64,000 nucleotides of DNA from Epinephelus fuscoguttatus (lineage: Eukaryota > Chordata > Actinopteri > Perciformes > Serranidae): positions 4,049,826 to 4,113,825 of the forward strand of contig NC_064770.1 of assembly GCF_011397635.1 (NCBI RefSeq). Direction: 5' to 3'. Below are positions 25,086 to 36,400 of the stretch, piece by piece; position 1 is the first letter of the stretch; the number at the start of each line of letters is the position of its first letter. Under the pieces are notes generated by a model that saw nothing but the letters and a program-made list of their open reading frames with translations, ran no database searches and was not told where the DNA came from. A program made the position numbers and the translations under genes.

Positions 25086-25926
25086 AAGGTAACTTTGGTA
25101 TTTTTAAACCTGGATCCTATTTTCCCACATTTTTGTGTCTAAGTGACTAATGGTAACAACAATTTTTGAAACTGGACTGGTCCTGTATTGACCGTGACTG
25201 TTGCAGCTGCAAAACAGGCTACAGTGTCACCACTTGGGCAATTGAGCACTGTCAGTTTAAGCAAAACTATTTCTTTTTGCCACTGAAAGTCTCAGATTGT
25301 AATTTAAGTGTCTGACAACATTATGGAACAGACCTCTACAGAGACAGACCTTTTGGCACGAGAGTAAGATCCTATGTGATTGACCAGAAACAGCCCAAAA
25401 ATCGCTAACGCCTAACCCACCAGACAGCAATTTTAGCGTAGAGCCTGTGTATTTTCACATCAAACTGAGTAAATCAAGGGTTTATTTCAACCAAACCAGA
25501 GTTGGTGATTGTTGGAACAGTGAAAAAGATGACTTTTATGAGTTTTATTTTGATTCTGTCGACTTTGAATGTAGCGTATTTTACAATGATAAGATTACAG
25601 TTTTTTGAAATGAAATTTGTTTGGTTTGACGATAGCAATTTTGGGGATGTTTCTGGTTAAACAAAGAGGATGTTACTCTTTAACAAAAAGGTCAATTTCT
25701 GTAGTGATTCTTTCCATAATGCTTTCATACACTTAGTTTAATATTTGGAGCCTGTTAGTGACCAAAATTAGCACTTTTAGTGGATGTAAATTGAGCATGC
25801 ACAATTGCCTCAAGTGACTACATTGAAGCCTGTTTCACTGATTTCAAAACTTACTGTTCCTATTTGGCACTTACACACAAAAACATGGGAAAATAGGGTC
25901 CAGGTTAAAAAAATACACGTTACTCT
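25086..25926. mobile_element. TTAA-flanked non-autonomous DNA transposon
   Basis: TTAA at 25082-25085 and at 25927-25930 flank inverted ends of about 60 bp. The left end reads 'aaggtaactttggtattttt' then 'aacctggatcctattttccc'; the right end reads 'gggaaaatagggtccaggtt' then 'acgttactct'. TTAA duplication fits piggyBac or Kolobok superfamilies. No transposase was seen in the 841 bp. Confidence 0.82.
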
Positions 25927-26344
25927 TTAACCATTTTTGACCAAAAAGCAACCAAAAGAAATTCTTTCTGGAGCCTCTAAATATATTTGAGCCTTATAAT
26001 GACCGTTACACAGCCTGTTAAGTCTAAATTTACATTTTAAAATTCTTAATAGGTCTAAATGAGCATTCATTAATATGTTTTAACACACGGTGGCTACTCT
26101 GCAGTGGACTATTTGTAATTACTTGGTACTTAAACTTTGCAGAATTGGTGGTGAAAGCAAACAAATCTGTCCACACACCACAAAATTATTAATGTCCTCT
26201 CAGACATTTCCTGATTTGGATTTTTAATCTATAGCTAACCTAGTGAGGGAGACTCAAGACTAGACACACCTATGAGGTTCTTCAAAATTTAGAGGAAAAG
26301 GCACCAGACCATAGATTTATGACACACATTTTAGTTGATGAAAT

Positions 26345-26530
26345 GTTAAAACATTTTTTGAGGATTTTATGGGCCGTTTTGCCTTTATTGGATAGGATAA
26401 TCTAAGTGTGAAAAGGGGGAGAGAGAGAGAGAGGCGATGACAGGCTGTAATTGAACCCGCGGCCACTGCGGCAAAGACATTGCCTTTGCATATGGGATGC
26501 TTGCTCTACCCACAAAGCCACTGGGCACCC
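26345..26530 (-). mobile_element. tRNA-derived SINE, reverse orientation
   Basis: Read on the - strand it gives 'cccagtggctttgtgggtag' (A-box region), 'gcgggttcaattacagcc' (B-box region), a CT-rich tract and 'cctatccaataaaggc', matching the SINE at 22651-22842. No clear target duplication could be found. Confidence 0.85.
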
Positions 26531-27315
26531 ACAAGACATTTCTCTTGTTCTGTGTATAGGCTACACATTTTTACAATTGGAGAATACAAGAATCACTTGA
26601 GGCCTACAACAATGATTACTACAATTATGATTACAACAATGATGACTGGAGAGTGGTAAAGAGGCGCATGTTGTTCCGGAGCCACAGGTTGCCTACCCCT
26701 GCCCTAAACCCTAACCCAGTGGTTACCAACCGTTTTCCTGAAGGGACCCCTTTGTAAACTGATGCCCCCAGACTGAGTGACATATTTTATGAATATTTCT
26801 TATTATATTTAACACGTAGAGTGCCGAAGTCACACCCCTTCCGGTAGAGCTCATGGGACCTTAGATCGGAAAAAATATGAATGGCAGTAAATGGGGAGAG
26901 CAATATTATCTTTTGTTCCCGTTTGAGTTGCGACATGAAATCCAAATATGTCATTAATGAATTTAAAACATAAATTTTAAGGTCAAGAAAGTCATACTTT
27001 GTGGTAAAACTGTTGAGATATGAGCATTTTAATTAGAAATTGTGCCAGGTTGCAGTCACTCCAAGCTGCAAGAAGCGAGCGAAAGCTGTGACGTCACATA
27101 CGCGACCACCTCCTGTGTAGTTTTTCTAATTACGTTTTTTTTTTTCAAAAGCTTATATCTCAACAGTTTTACCACAAAGTATGACTTTCTTGACCTTAAA
27201 ATGTATGTTTTAAATTCATTAATGACATATTTGGATTTCATGTCACAACTCAAACAAGACCAAAAGATAATATTTCTCTCCTCATTCACTGCCATTCATA
27301 TTTTTTCCGATCTAA

Positions 27316-28541
27316 GGCCCAATTCCAATCCGGCCCCTAAAGACTCAAGCCCTGAACCCTCACTGACTTAACTGACGTCAGCTGTTAGTGATTGAGTGTG
27401 AGAGTCTGAAAGGGCTCCGGATGCTACAAATAGGAATGGGACAGCACTTATCCCCCTCTCTACAAAATGTTGTTGACACTGGCGGCTCTGGGCGTGATCA
27501 TTTATCGGTTATTGTCAGCATATATTCCACACACAAAGAATATATATCTATATATATATCTATAGATATATAGATATATCTATATATCTATAGATATAGA
27601 TATATAGCCTAGACTATTCTTTGTGTGTGGAATATAACCACTGGTATTCCCCTGACTTCATGCGTGTTTATGTACCATCTTAAATCCTTGTTAATGTAAT
27701 GTTTCATTGTTTATCTATCTGTTTTTTTCGCTCTCCTTCCATAACGTTACCGTTTGCATATCTGGCGACCGTGTTTTCGGGGTTTTTTTTATAACACTTC
27801 AGGTGTTCCGAGGGCAACCCCTGTATTTGACGTCACAACGCTATGAACTGTGGGTAATTTCCTTACCGTAAGTCAGAGATATTAGGCTCGTTCGAGATGA
27901 ACTGCGCCTCGCCTGAAAAGTAGAAGAGAGCAGGCGGCCGCAGTGACAAAAAGCTGCGGTGAAGTCGGACGGTTTCCTGACAGTTTCCAGCAGCCTTCAG
28001 TCCGTACAGGAAGTCACAGACACACTTACATCCTGTCTGGAATGATGTCAGTTCATTAAAAAAGTGGTCAGACCCATATATCAGTTTGTTTTCACCATCA
28101 GTCACACAACATGTTTTCTGTTCACAGAATAAACCTTCAGATCAGACAAATACAATCTTAATTTCTAAAATTCAACAAAAATGAGTAGTTTATCTAAAAC
28201 GTCATATTGTTGAGTCAACATCTTAACCAATCAGCTGTTAGATCAGGTGAGAGCCAGGCGGTACAGTCGGTGGAGAGCAACTGCATGCAGCATGCATTGT
28301 GCACCGATCGCCGGTGATCGAATCTGCGCAGGCCTGGCTCATCTCGAACGAACCTATTTATCCAATATCTCTGCGTAAGTCCACACTGATGCTGACCTAC
28401 GGTAAGGGGGCATAAAGGGCTCACTCACTGACTCACTGACTTGACGATTTGACAGTGGGACAGCCCTCACACACTCACGCACTTAACATGAACGTGCCTC
28501 TAAGTCAGTGAGTCTGTAAAGGATCAGATTGGAATTGGGCC
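27316..28541. mobile_element. Nested inverted-repeat element, possibly PIF/Harbinger-like
   Basis: Ends 'ggcccaattccaatc' and 'gattggaattgggcc' are perfect inverted complements. It interrupts the foldback element exactly at its 'ccgatctaa/ttaggcccatgag' sequence. The flanking TAA/TTA is compatible with a 3-bp TWA target, hence the tentative Harbinger-like call. It contains an AT-rich hairpin at 27516-27638 and is itself split by a third element. Confidence 0.7.
27884..28355. mobile_element. Third-level nested element with 3-bp flanking repeat
   Basis: The ends 'aggctcgttcgagatgaact' and 'ggctcatctcgaacgaacct' are inverted complements apart from a few bases. Both sides are flanked by ATT (27881-27883 and 28356-28358). 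It is 472 bp with no transposase seen. Confidence 0.75.
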
Positions 28542-28584
28542 TTAGGCCCATGAGTTTACCGGAAGGGGCGTGACTTCGGCGCTC

Positions 28585-30215
28585 TGTAACAGTAACAGAA
28601 CAGAACAACTGATTGACTGTAGCTACATTACCCAAAATAGTGAACAAAATACTGCAGGGAATTTGTGTTAAATGAGCTTTTTGGATGAATTTTGAGTAAA
28701 ATCTTACATGTGAATGTTGCATCAGAGATGAGTTTTCCTGACATTTCTTAGGAACTTCTTACATGATTCTCAGTCTGTATGATTTTTCACATCAGCGGCA
28801 TGTCATATTCAACTTATCTTGCATTGAAACATGGATTATGACAACTTAACAAGGTATATGTATGTTTTTAAATGAAGTGGAGGAGCCTACAAGTGTTTTG
28901 TTTAGTTTGTCTCAGAGGCTCCGCGGACTGCGGACTCCGCAACTCCGCTCAGCCGTCTGCTGCTGCTGCTAGAGAAGTGTCCTTCTGCTTTTTCTTCTTC
29001 TTGTGTAACCTTGTGTGTATTGGCGGTTAATACAGCATTATCGCCACCTAGTGGATTGGAAGCGCATTACACCTATAATAGGCTTTTATTGGGAAAAATA
29101 GCTCAAATGCGACCCCCAGTGGTAAAATTAGGTATATAATTCGATATATCGGTTCGGTTAGATATTTGGCTTTAAATCAAACCGTTGGAAAGTTTTCAAA
29201 CCAGCACAAGCCTATAACCATGCACCGCTTTTGCTTCTTGGCATTCAAGCGAAGACTTGCAAATCACCTCTGCAGGTGCTGCATGTGCAGTAGTCCCAAC
29301 TGCGCCACTTTAACTTTACTATTCATTTTATCTGTGGTGTTGCAAACATGGAAACAGAATGGAAACAGCTCATCCCTACAACTCAACCTGGGTGAAAATG
29401 TGTGTAAATTAAGTTTTTGGGATAGCGGCCACATTGGAAGCATGCAAATTAGAGAGCATAAATAAGATATAATATTATTTAAAAATAAATCATATACCTG
29501 AGTATTACAATGTGTTTCTAATGCTTAAAAATATGAAATAGACACTGAGTTTGCTGAAAGAGTTTAAAAACAACTTATTGTAGATGGCTGCCATCTTGGA
29601 AATATGCAAATTAGGGGTCCAGATGCATCCAGTCATGAAAATAAGTATTCCAATATGTTTCTCGTGGTCAAAAAACATGTAACAGACACCAAGCTTGCAT
29701 TTGTAGTTCATCTGGTTCAAAAGTTACAGCCAAAACTGTTTTGAAGTCACAGACATATGTGATTTTGCCACCATGGTCATCACCAGAATGCCAATCTATG
29801 ATGTCTCAATATCCAGGTGTCTTCTACATAAGTTCCAAATTTAGTGCTTTTATTACAAACTGAATCATTGTCTTGATTTTGCAAGCTATGCCGCCCTACT
29901 ATCAGTGTTCATTGTTCAGGAGGTTTTTAACATGAGGTGAATTATACACAGAGAATAAAGCAGTTTGGCATCACAAATCTGTGTTTTTCTGACACTTTTG
30001 TCACAGAGGGGTTGCTTCAGTCATGTGATTATGCACAAAAGAAAGCATATTTATGATATTATATACCATTTCTGCCAAAATATCTCCCCAAATCCTACAC
30101 GTTGGACCTTTAAGCAGAACTAATTAATTTAATTTTTGTCAAAAAAAATGAATGATTGTGTCCATTTAAGTTTTGTAGTTGAGTAGTAACTGATGTCTTC
30201 TTTGTGTCTCTTCAG
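28585..30215 (+). other. tmem106a intron 1, distal part
   Basis: No gene was recognised. A GC-rich patch (about 28915-28975) with CTG repeats is present but lacks a convincing exon. The region ends in the pyrimidine-rich acceptor 'tttgtgtctcttcag' used by the first coding exon. Confidence 0.5.
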
Positions 30216-30217
30216 GT

Positions 30218-30395
30218 ATGGGGGCTGTTCCCAGCAGGTGTGATGGTGTCACTGGGGGAATGGGGTCTCAGTGCAGTGGGAGCAACCAGGACAGGGACAA
30301 CCAGCCTATACTTAAGAAGGATGACAGCAGGAGACACAGCTCTGGAGAGACGGTGCACTGTCCCACATGCCAGGGTACTGGACGTATACCTAGAG

Positions 30396-30448
<53 letters not shown>

Positions 30449-33400
30449 TGGCCTGACGAGGCACCATCTTGGGGTCCGACATCTAGTTATAAGTTAACTA
30501 TATGGGTAGCACTTAGTTTATGTTACTGTATGAAAATGTATTTTGACATTGTAAATTGTGGTGTGCATTGCATATCTTGGTCACATTTTTTTAATAACCA
30601 AATTCAAGGAATGCTTAAACGTTTGCTTATGTTATGGATTTATGTTAAAAATGACTGACTAAATCTTATTATCTGGTTTGTTTGTTTGTTCTTTCAAATG
30701 GCAGCATTGCTTCCAGTCTCAGTATACAGTATTGGTCAGGATCAAGTGTTAACACAAATGTAACAGTGATGCTTTTGAGAACATTGGCTTCCCTTGTTAA
30801 TAGAACAAAGTAAGATATTGTTATTGTCATGGTTTTTTGTTGACACTAGCACTGAAAAATACCTGACCAGAAGCCTGATTTGGGGTTAGCAAAGTAACTT
30901 CAGGGCCAGCCAAAACAGAGGTCAGTCTGGTGGAACAGGTTGCTGGGTTAGCAAACATTCCGACTGCCAGTGGTGGGGATAACATTACAGGGCAAAGTAC
31001 TGGCTGGTAGTGGCAGAGACCATGGGGGAAAAACAGCATATTTTCACATCTAACATGGTGAATCAGGGGTTAGTTAGTGCCTCACACATATACCCTTAAT
31101 ACCATTTACCCTGGTGAAATTTCAGGAAAGTCTAAATAAAATAGATACCACCCAAACCGACTTCTCACAATATCAAATCTGCTCCTACATTGCCATCCTT
31201 GATATGAATCCATGTTTCATGTGTTTTTCAGGTCAGGAGAGCAAGCTGGTGGCTGTCATCCCCTGTAATGACCAGAGGCTGAGACCCAGACACACGTAAG
31301 AACTAAATATTCAGCACTGTGGTAATGCCAGGAAAGCCTGGAATGGACTCACTGTTATGATAGGTAGGGAGGGTGAAAAACAAGATGTCCCACCACAATA
31401 AGGTGTAGCTTTAGAGTTATTGCTGTAGATTCAGTGAGAGTAATAACTTTGACATATTCACTAACACCAGTATTGTAACTTCAAATTGTACAGACAGTGG
31501 CAGAAGTAGCAGCTAACCTAGCTGGAATCCAACCTAGTAAAGCACCTGGACCTGATGGATTAAAGGATCGGGTGATTAAATTTTGTAGGTTTCAGCTTAC
31601 AGTCACTTTTAGGAAATTGCTCCAGTAGGGATGCACGATAATATCGGCACATCATCCGTATCGGCCAATATCGGCTTTAAAATGAACTATTAGAACCGGC
31701 CAACGTGCTTTCTCTTAATTTGCACAATCAATGAATATTACATTATGAAAGGATGTTTTGCTGCCTTTTGCAGCAGCTGTAGACTGAGAAAAAAATAACT
31801 CAATTCACTGGGCTGACTGCCGGCGACTTGTAATGCTACTCAATGCATGAACTGACAACATGAATCTGTCAACACTCCTTAAATTTCACCATTAGAAGTT
31901 TGACCATTCCATCAGATTTATTGTCTCTCTTGGATGACACTTTTAGTAATGAGTGGATCTTCAAACGTTTAGAAATATATACTAATTTTGACAGGATTCT
32001 GTTCTTATCCTAACTTGGAGGAGCATTATTTCTCTGGGCTCTGGCAACACTAAACCCCTGTGCTTGCCTAAGAAAGACTAAATGCACAAACCTGTTATTT
32101 TTGGATATCCCATCGAGAGAGACTCTCACTGCAGCCTGTTGTATTTTGTTCGGAAAATGTCAGTGTACAGCCCCGTTCTGTGCAGACTTCCATCTTTGTC
32201 ACCAGTGATAAAGAAATACCGCGAGAGCTGGACAGAGTAGTGAGTGACAACAACCCCACCCACATTTAAGAGCACTGTTTGCGGTCGAAAAACTAAATGG
32301 ACCCAGGGTCTTGGTACCATGTCTGAAGGGTTACTTTTGGTTCCAAAAGTACTAAACCAAAAGTGTTTGGTGGAAACACGTTTATGTTTTGGGGATGTCC
32401 ATCCATCCCATTCTCATGAATGTGAGATCTCAAGAATACCTTGAGGGAATTTCTTTAAATTTGGCACAAATATCCACTTTGAGTCAAGGATACACTCATT
32501 AGAATTTGGTAGTCAAAGGTCAAGGTCACTGTGACATTGTGCCCGCCTCATTCTCGTGAATGAGATATCTCAAAAAGATTTTGAAGGAATTTCCTTAAAC
32601 TTTGGCACAAATGTACACTTTGAGTCAAGAATGAACTGATTATAATTTGGTGGTCAGAGGTCACTGTGACCTTACAAAACATGTTTTTGGCTATAACTCA
32701 AGAATTCATATGCTAGTTATGACAACATTTCACACAATTATGCATTTTATATCCAAAAGGTCAAAGGTCAACCTCGCTGTGACATCATAATATTCTGCAA
32801 AACACTTTTCTGGCCATAACTTAATGTCTCAGGAAAAGAAGGGGAGACATTTAGTCAATTACTGAGTTGGTGACACTAATCTTGGGTGTCAGTCTTGAAA
32901 CTGTGCTGATTTTATGGATCTTCTTTGCTACCAGCGGTAATATGTTCCTGAAGACTCCATGTTTTTACAGACATGAATGTAAACTGTAACTGTGGTGAGA
33001 TGGGTTCACAGAGGTGTTTCCTTTTCTATCAGGAAGCTGTACGTTGCTGTGTCTGTTGGTGTGTGCCTCCTGGTCAGCGCCTTGGTTTTGTTCTTCCTGT
33101 TTCCTCGCTCTGTCCTCCTGTCTCCAGTAGCTGTCAAGTCATCCTTTGTTTACTTCACTGAAGACGACGTCCAAATTAACATCACGGTGGGTAGAGAGAG
33201 AGTGAAAGAGAAGAGTGAAGGGTGTAGTGGATGAAGAAAGAAAAGTGAATGGTGTGGATGGAAGGACTGATGGATGGGATTTATTTTGTTATTTCTCATA
33301 GTAATGCAATTTATTCTCATTGTAGGGCGGTGTATTATGTGTTATTAAATGATAACTGTGTTTTCTTGTAGAATGTCCTAAACATCACCAACAACAACTT

Positions 33401-36400
33401 TGCCGTGGTGCAGGCCTACAATCTGACAGTGCAGGCCCTGAACTTCGACATGGTGGTGGGAACAGTTTCTATTAAGAACGTCACCTCTGTCCAACCTCTG
33501 TCTGTGATAATGGTGAGACATCCCATCCTCACAGGAACAGAAGGGGATACAGTGTACTTTATCTTAGCGAAAAGGATGATTAAGAATAGTTTCAGTTGTT
33601 AATATCTGTTATACAAAAACTGTAAAATGAGCATGGAAATGGTGGGAGAAAGTGAAAACTCTTTCCTCATTACCACCACTTAGGTGCCCTTGAGCAAGGC
33701 ACTTAATCTCCAACTACTCCAATGAAGCTGCTCAGTTGCCATCAGACCAGACTGGTTTTAGTGGGCAGATTCCAGGTGTGAACATTCAACTGATCTGTAT
33801 AAATGTGGAAAGGGAACTCCTAAAAACAGAGCCTGGCTTTCAGCGAAGTCTCCAAGATTAACTTAAGGATAAGACACCAAATCGGATTAATCCGTGGCTG
33901 GAAATAGTATTTTTCGAAAAATGAAACTCTATTGACATGCACTGTTTTTAAAAACAGGATCGTCAGCAGGAACCAAATGGCTTAAAGGATGAGAGCCACA
34001 CACAGGGTCCAGAGCTCAGGAAGTATTTAAAGACTGAGGTGAAAAACCTCTGGTCAGTATTCACATACCAAAAATAAACTTAATGAGCATCTGTTGTCCT
34101 TCCTTGAATACATCAGTGTTTCCCATAGATTGATTTATTTGTGGCGGCTTACCACAATATCAACACTGACGGCTGCTCAGCCCCTCGTTGCCCCGCTCTG
34201 TTCATCAGACCACAAATGAGACAAGAATTAGCTAGCTGGTGTACCCAGCAAACCCTCCGCCTCACTCCGCTAGGAGATTAGTTTGCTGGGAGGAAAGGAG
34301 TACACAGATCTAATGAAAGACCTTCAGTTGGCAGCTGTAGCAGCTTGAATTCAGCCAGCAGGCTGCTCTGTGGCAACGCTGGCTCTAATCTGTGTAACAG
34401 CAGCGACAGAAAGTTTACTGATTTGGTGGGGAGTTGGGGCTGGGATCATATTCTTGCTGCTGGGGTTTGAGCAGGCTGAATTGGAGTTGCTATTGTCGCT
34501 AACTAAAGGTTCGATGATTTCATTTTGTTTTGGTTTGGTTTTTTAATGCCTCCTTGCCAGCAAAAGCTGTTATGTTATTGGATTGCCCCATTCTTGTGAA
34601 CACCATATTTATACTTTATTTTATTCAACCTTTATTTACCTTGAGGGAATTTCCCAAATTTGACACAAATGTTCGCTTGAAGCGATGAACTGATCAGATT
34701 TTGGTGTTTAAAGGTAAAGGTCACTGTGAGCTCACAACCTTCTCATTTTTGTGAACGTGACATCTCAGAAACACCTACAAGGAATTTATATTTGGCACAA
34801 ACATCTGCTTGAACTTAAGGATGAACTGATTACAGTTTGGAGGTTGAACGTTACTGTGACCTCAAAACATGTTTTTGGTTATAATTCAAGAACAAGTAGA
34901 CAGGTCAAAGCAGTCAAAGTCAAAGCAGCGGTCAAAGTCAAGGAGTTAAGGATGTTGGCACTCTCTAATGTTTTTGTACAATTTGTACAAACAAATGTAG
35001 CAGTATTTTCAGTCTCGTGACTTTTAGGGAGAATATATTTCTGGATCATATTTAAGAGTAAGTGGAGTAATGAGGTAAAGAAAGCAGCTGAAAAATAGTT
35101 CTAAATTATCATTAACAGTATATACACAGACTCACACACAGAATCACTTCAAAGTGATCCATATTTTATGTGTGTGTCACCACACACTCCACTGTAGTAA
35201 TATGGACAGATCTGATCTGATGAGCTGTGCTGCTTTGACACAGCTGACTGTGCCATTTCACATTATACTGCCAAGTAATCCTAATGTTTTTACTGTGGCT
35301 GTTCTCACAGTGATTTCCCCAAAAGACACACCAATTGAAACCAAAAGAATTAGAGCAATTATCATGTCATTATCACATGAACAGTCGAAGGAGGAGGGAA
35401 GGTGGACACAGCACTCAATCTCTGCTGTAAATGATTCATTTATAAATGTTTATGTTTTATCTAAATCAACGTTATTTTGAAAATCTTATTCTTCAGCAAT
35501 GGACACATTGGAAAGAGGTTTCTGTATGATAAAAACTCCTGGAGCCATTAATCCAGATAAAAGACATATTTGTCTAAATCCTGCCAAGCTCTGCTGGTGC
35601 AGGTTTCATTGCAGAGGCCCCGCCCTCACTTCCAGTAAATCCTGTGCAAAGCATTCTGGGAATTTTATACCTGCGGAGGATCCACACCAACGGCGCCGGA
35701 AGCGGGGGGGGGGGGGGGGGGCAGGCGCGCCGAATTCATTTCAGAAGTGGGGGGGCCAAAAAGTGCTGTGCATCTGGGGCTTGTCACCGTGTGGGCGTGG
35801 CTACCTGTGTAATGTCCAGTTAATAATAGGGACTAGTTACAGGTGCGTAGTGATCAAGGATTAAAGTACAGCCTGAGTTGAGTGTGAGCTTGCGCAACAG
35901 TGGCAACTTATTAACTGGACATTACACAGGTAGCCACGCCCACACGGTGACAAGCCCCAGATGCACAGCACTTTTAGGCCCCCCCACTTCTGAAATGAAT
36001 CCGGCGCACCTGATCCACACATGCATCCTTGGAACCTCTCTGAAAGAAGGACTCAGTCCTTCGTGAAACTCGGAAGGATCCTTGACATTGGAGCAGTCCT
36101 TCGGCGGGGGTCAATGATGTAGCATCCTTCAAATTCAGCCATTTGAGGATCCTGCCTTGACATTGAGAAACACCCATTGTGTCCTGCCTAAACTATTCTT
36201 ATGCTCAATTAAAATGCAACTTTTGTGCAGTTTGAATAGTTTTGTCAATGATCTTCTTCTGCCTCTTGACTTCCTTCCAGTATTCCTTTTTGATCCCCAT
36301 CAAACTGACAGACCCTGATCTGAGGTGAGCTGCCAGTCTTACTGTAACTTTCTAATAGCACAATTCTGTCAGTTATTAACAGCTCTTGTAATGGTAGCAA

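Larger units (their letters stand above)
26818..28584. mobile_element. Foldback element with long internal palindrome, split by insertions
   Basis: The ends are inverted: 'agagtgccgaagtcacaccc' at 26818 and 'ggggcgtgacttcggcgctc' ending at about 28583. Inside, 26850-27020 and 27130-27325 are long inverted arms (shared 'ttgagatataagc/gctcatatctcaa', 'tttaccacaaagtatgactt' and 'gacatatttggatttcatgt'), so the DNA can fold back on itself over roughly 170 bp. The right end is separated from the arm by the second element (27316-28541). Confidence 0.8.

Noticed and set aside
30218..30658. 146-codon extension of the first tmem106a exon through the CA repeat
   Set aside because: The family sequence continues at 31232 after a standard donor at 30396; the extension is intron.
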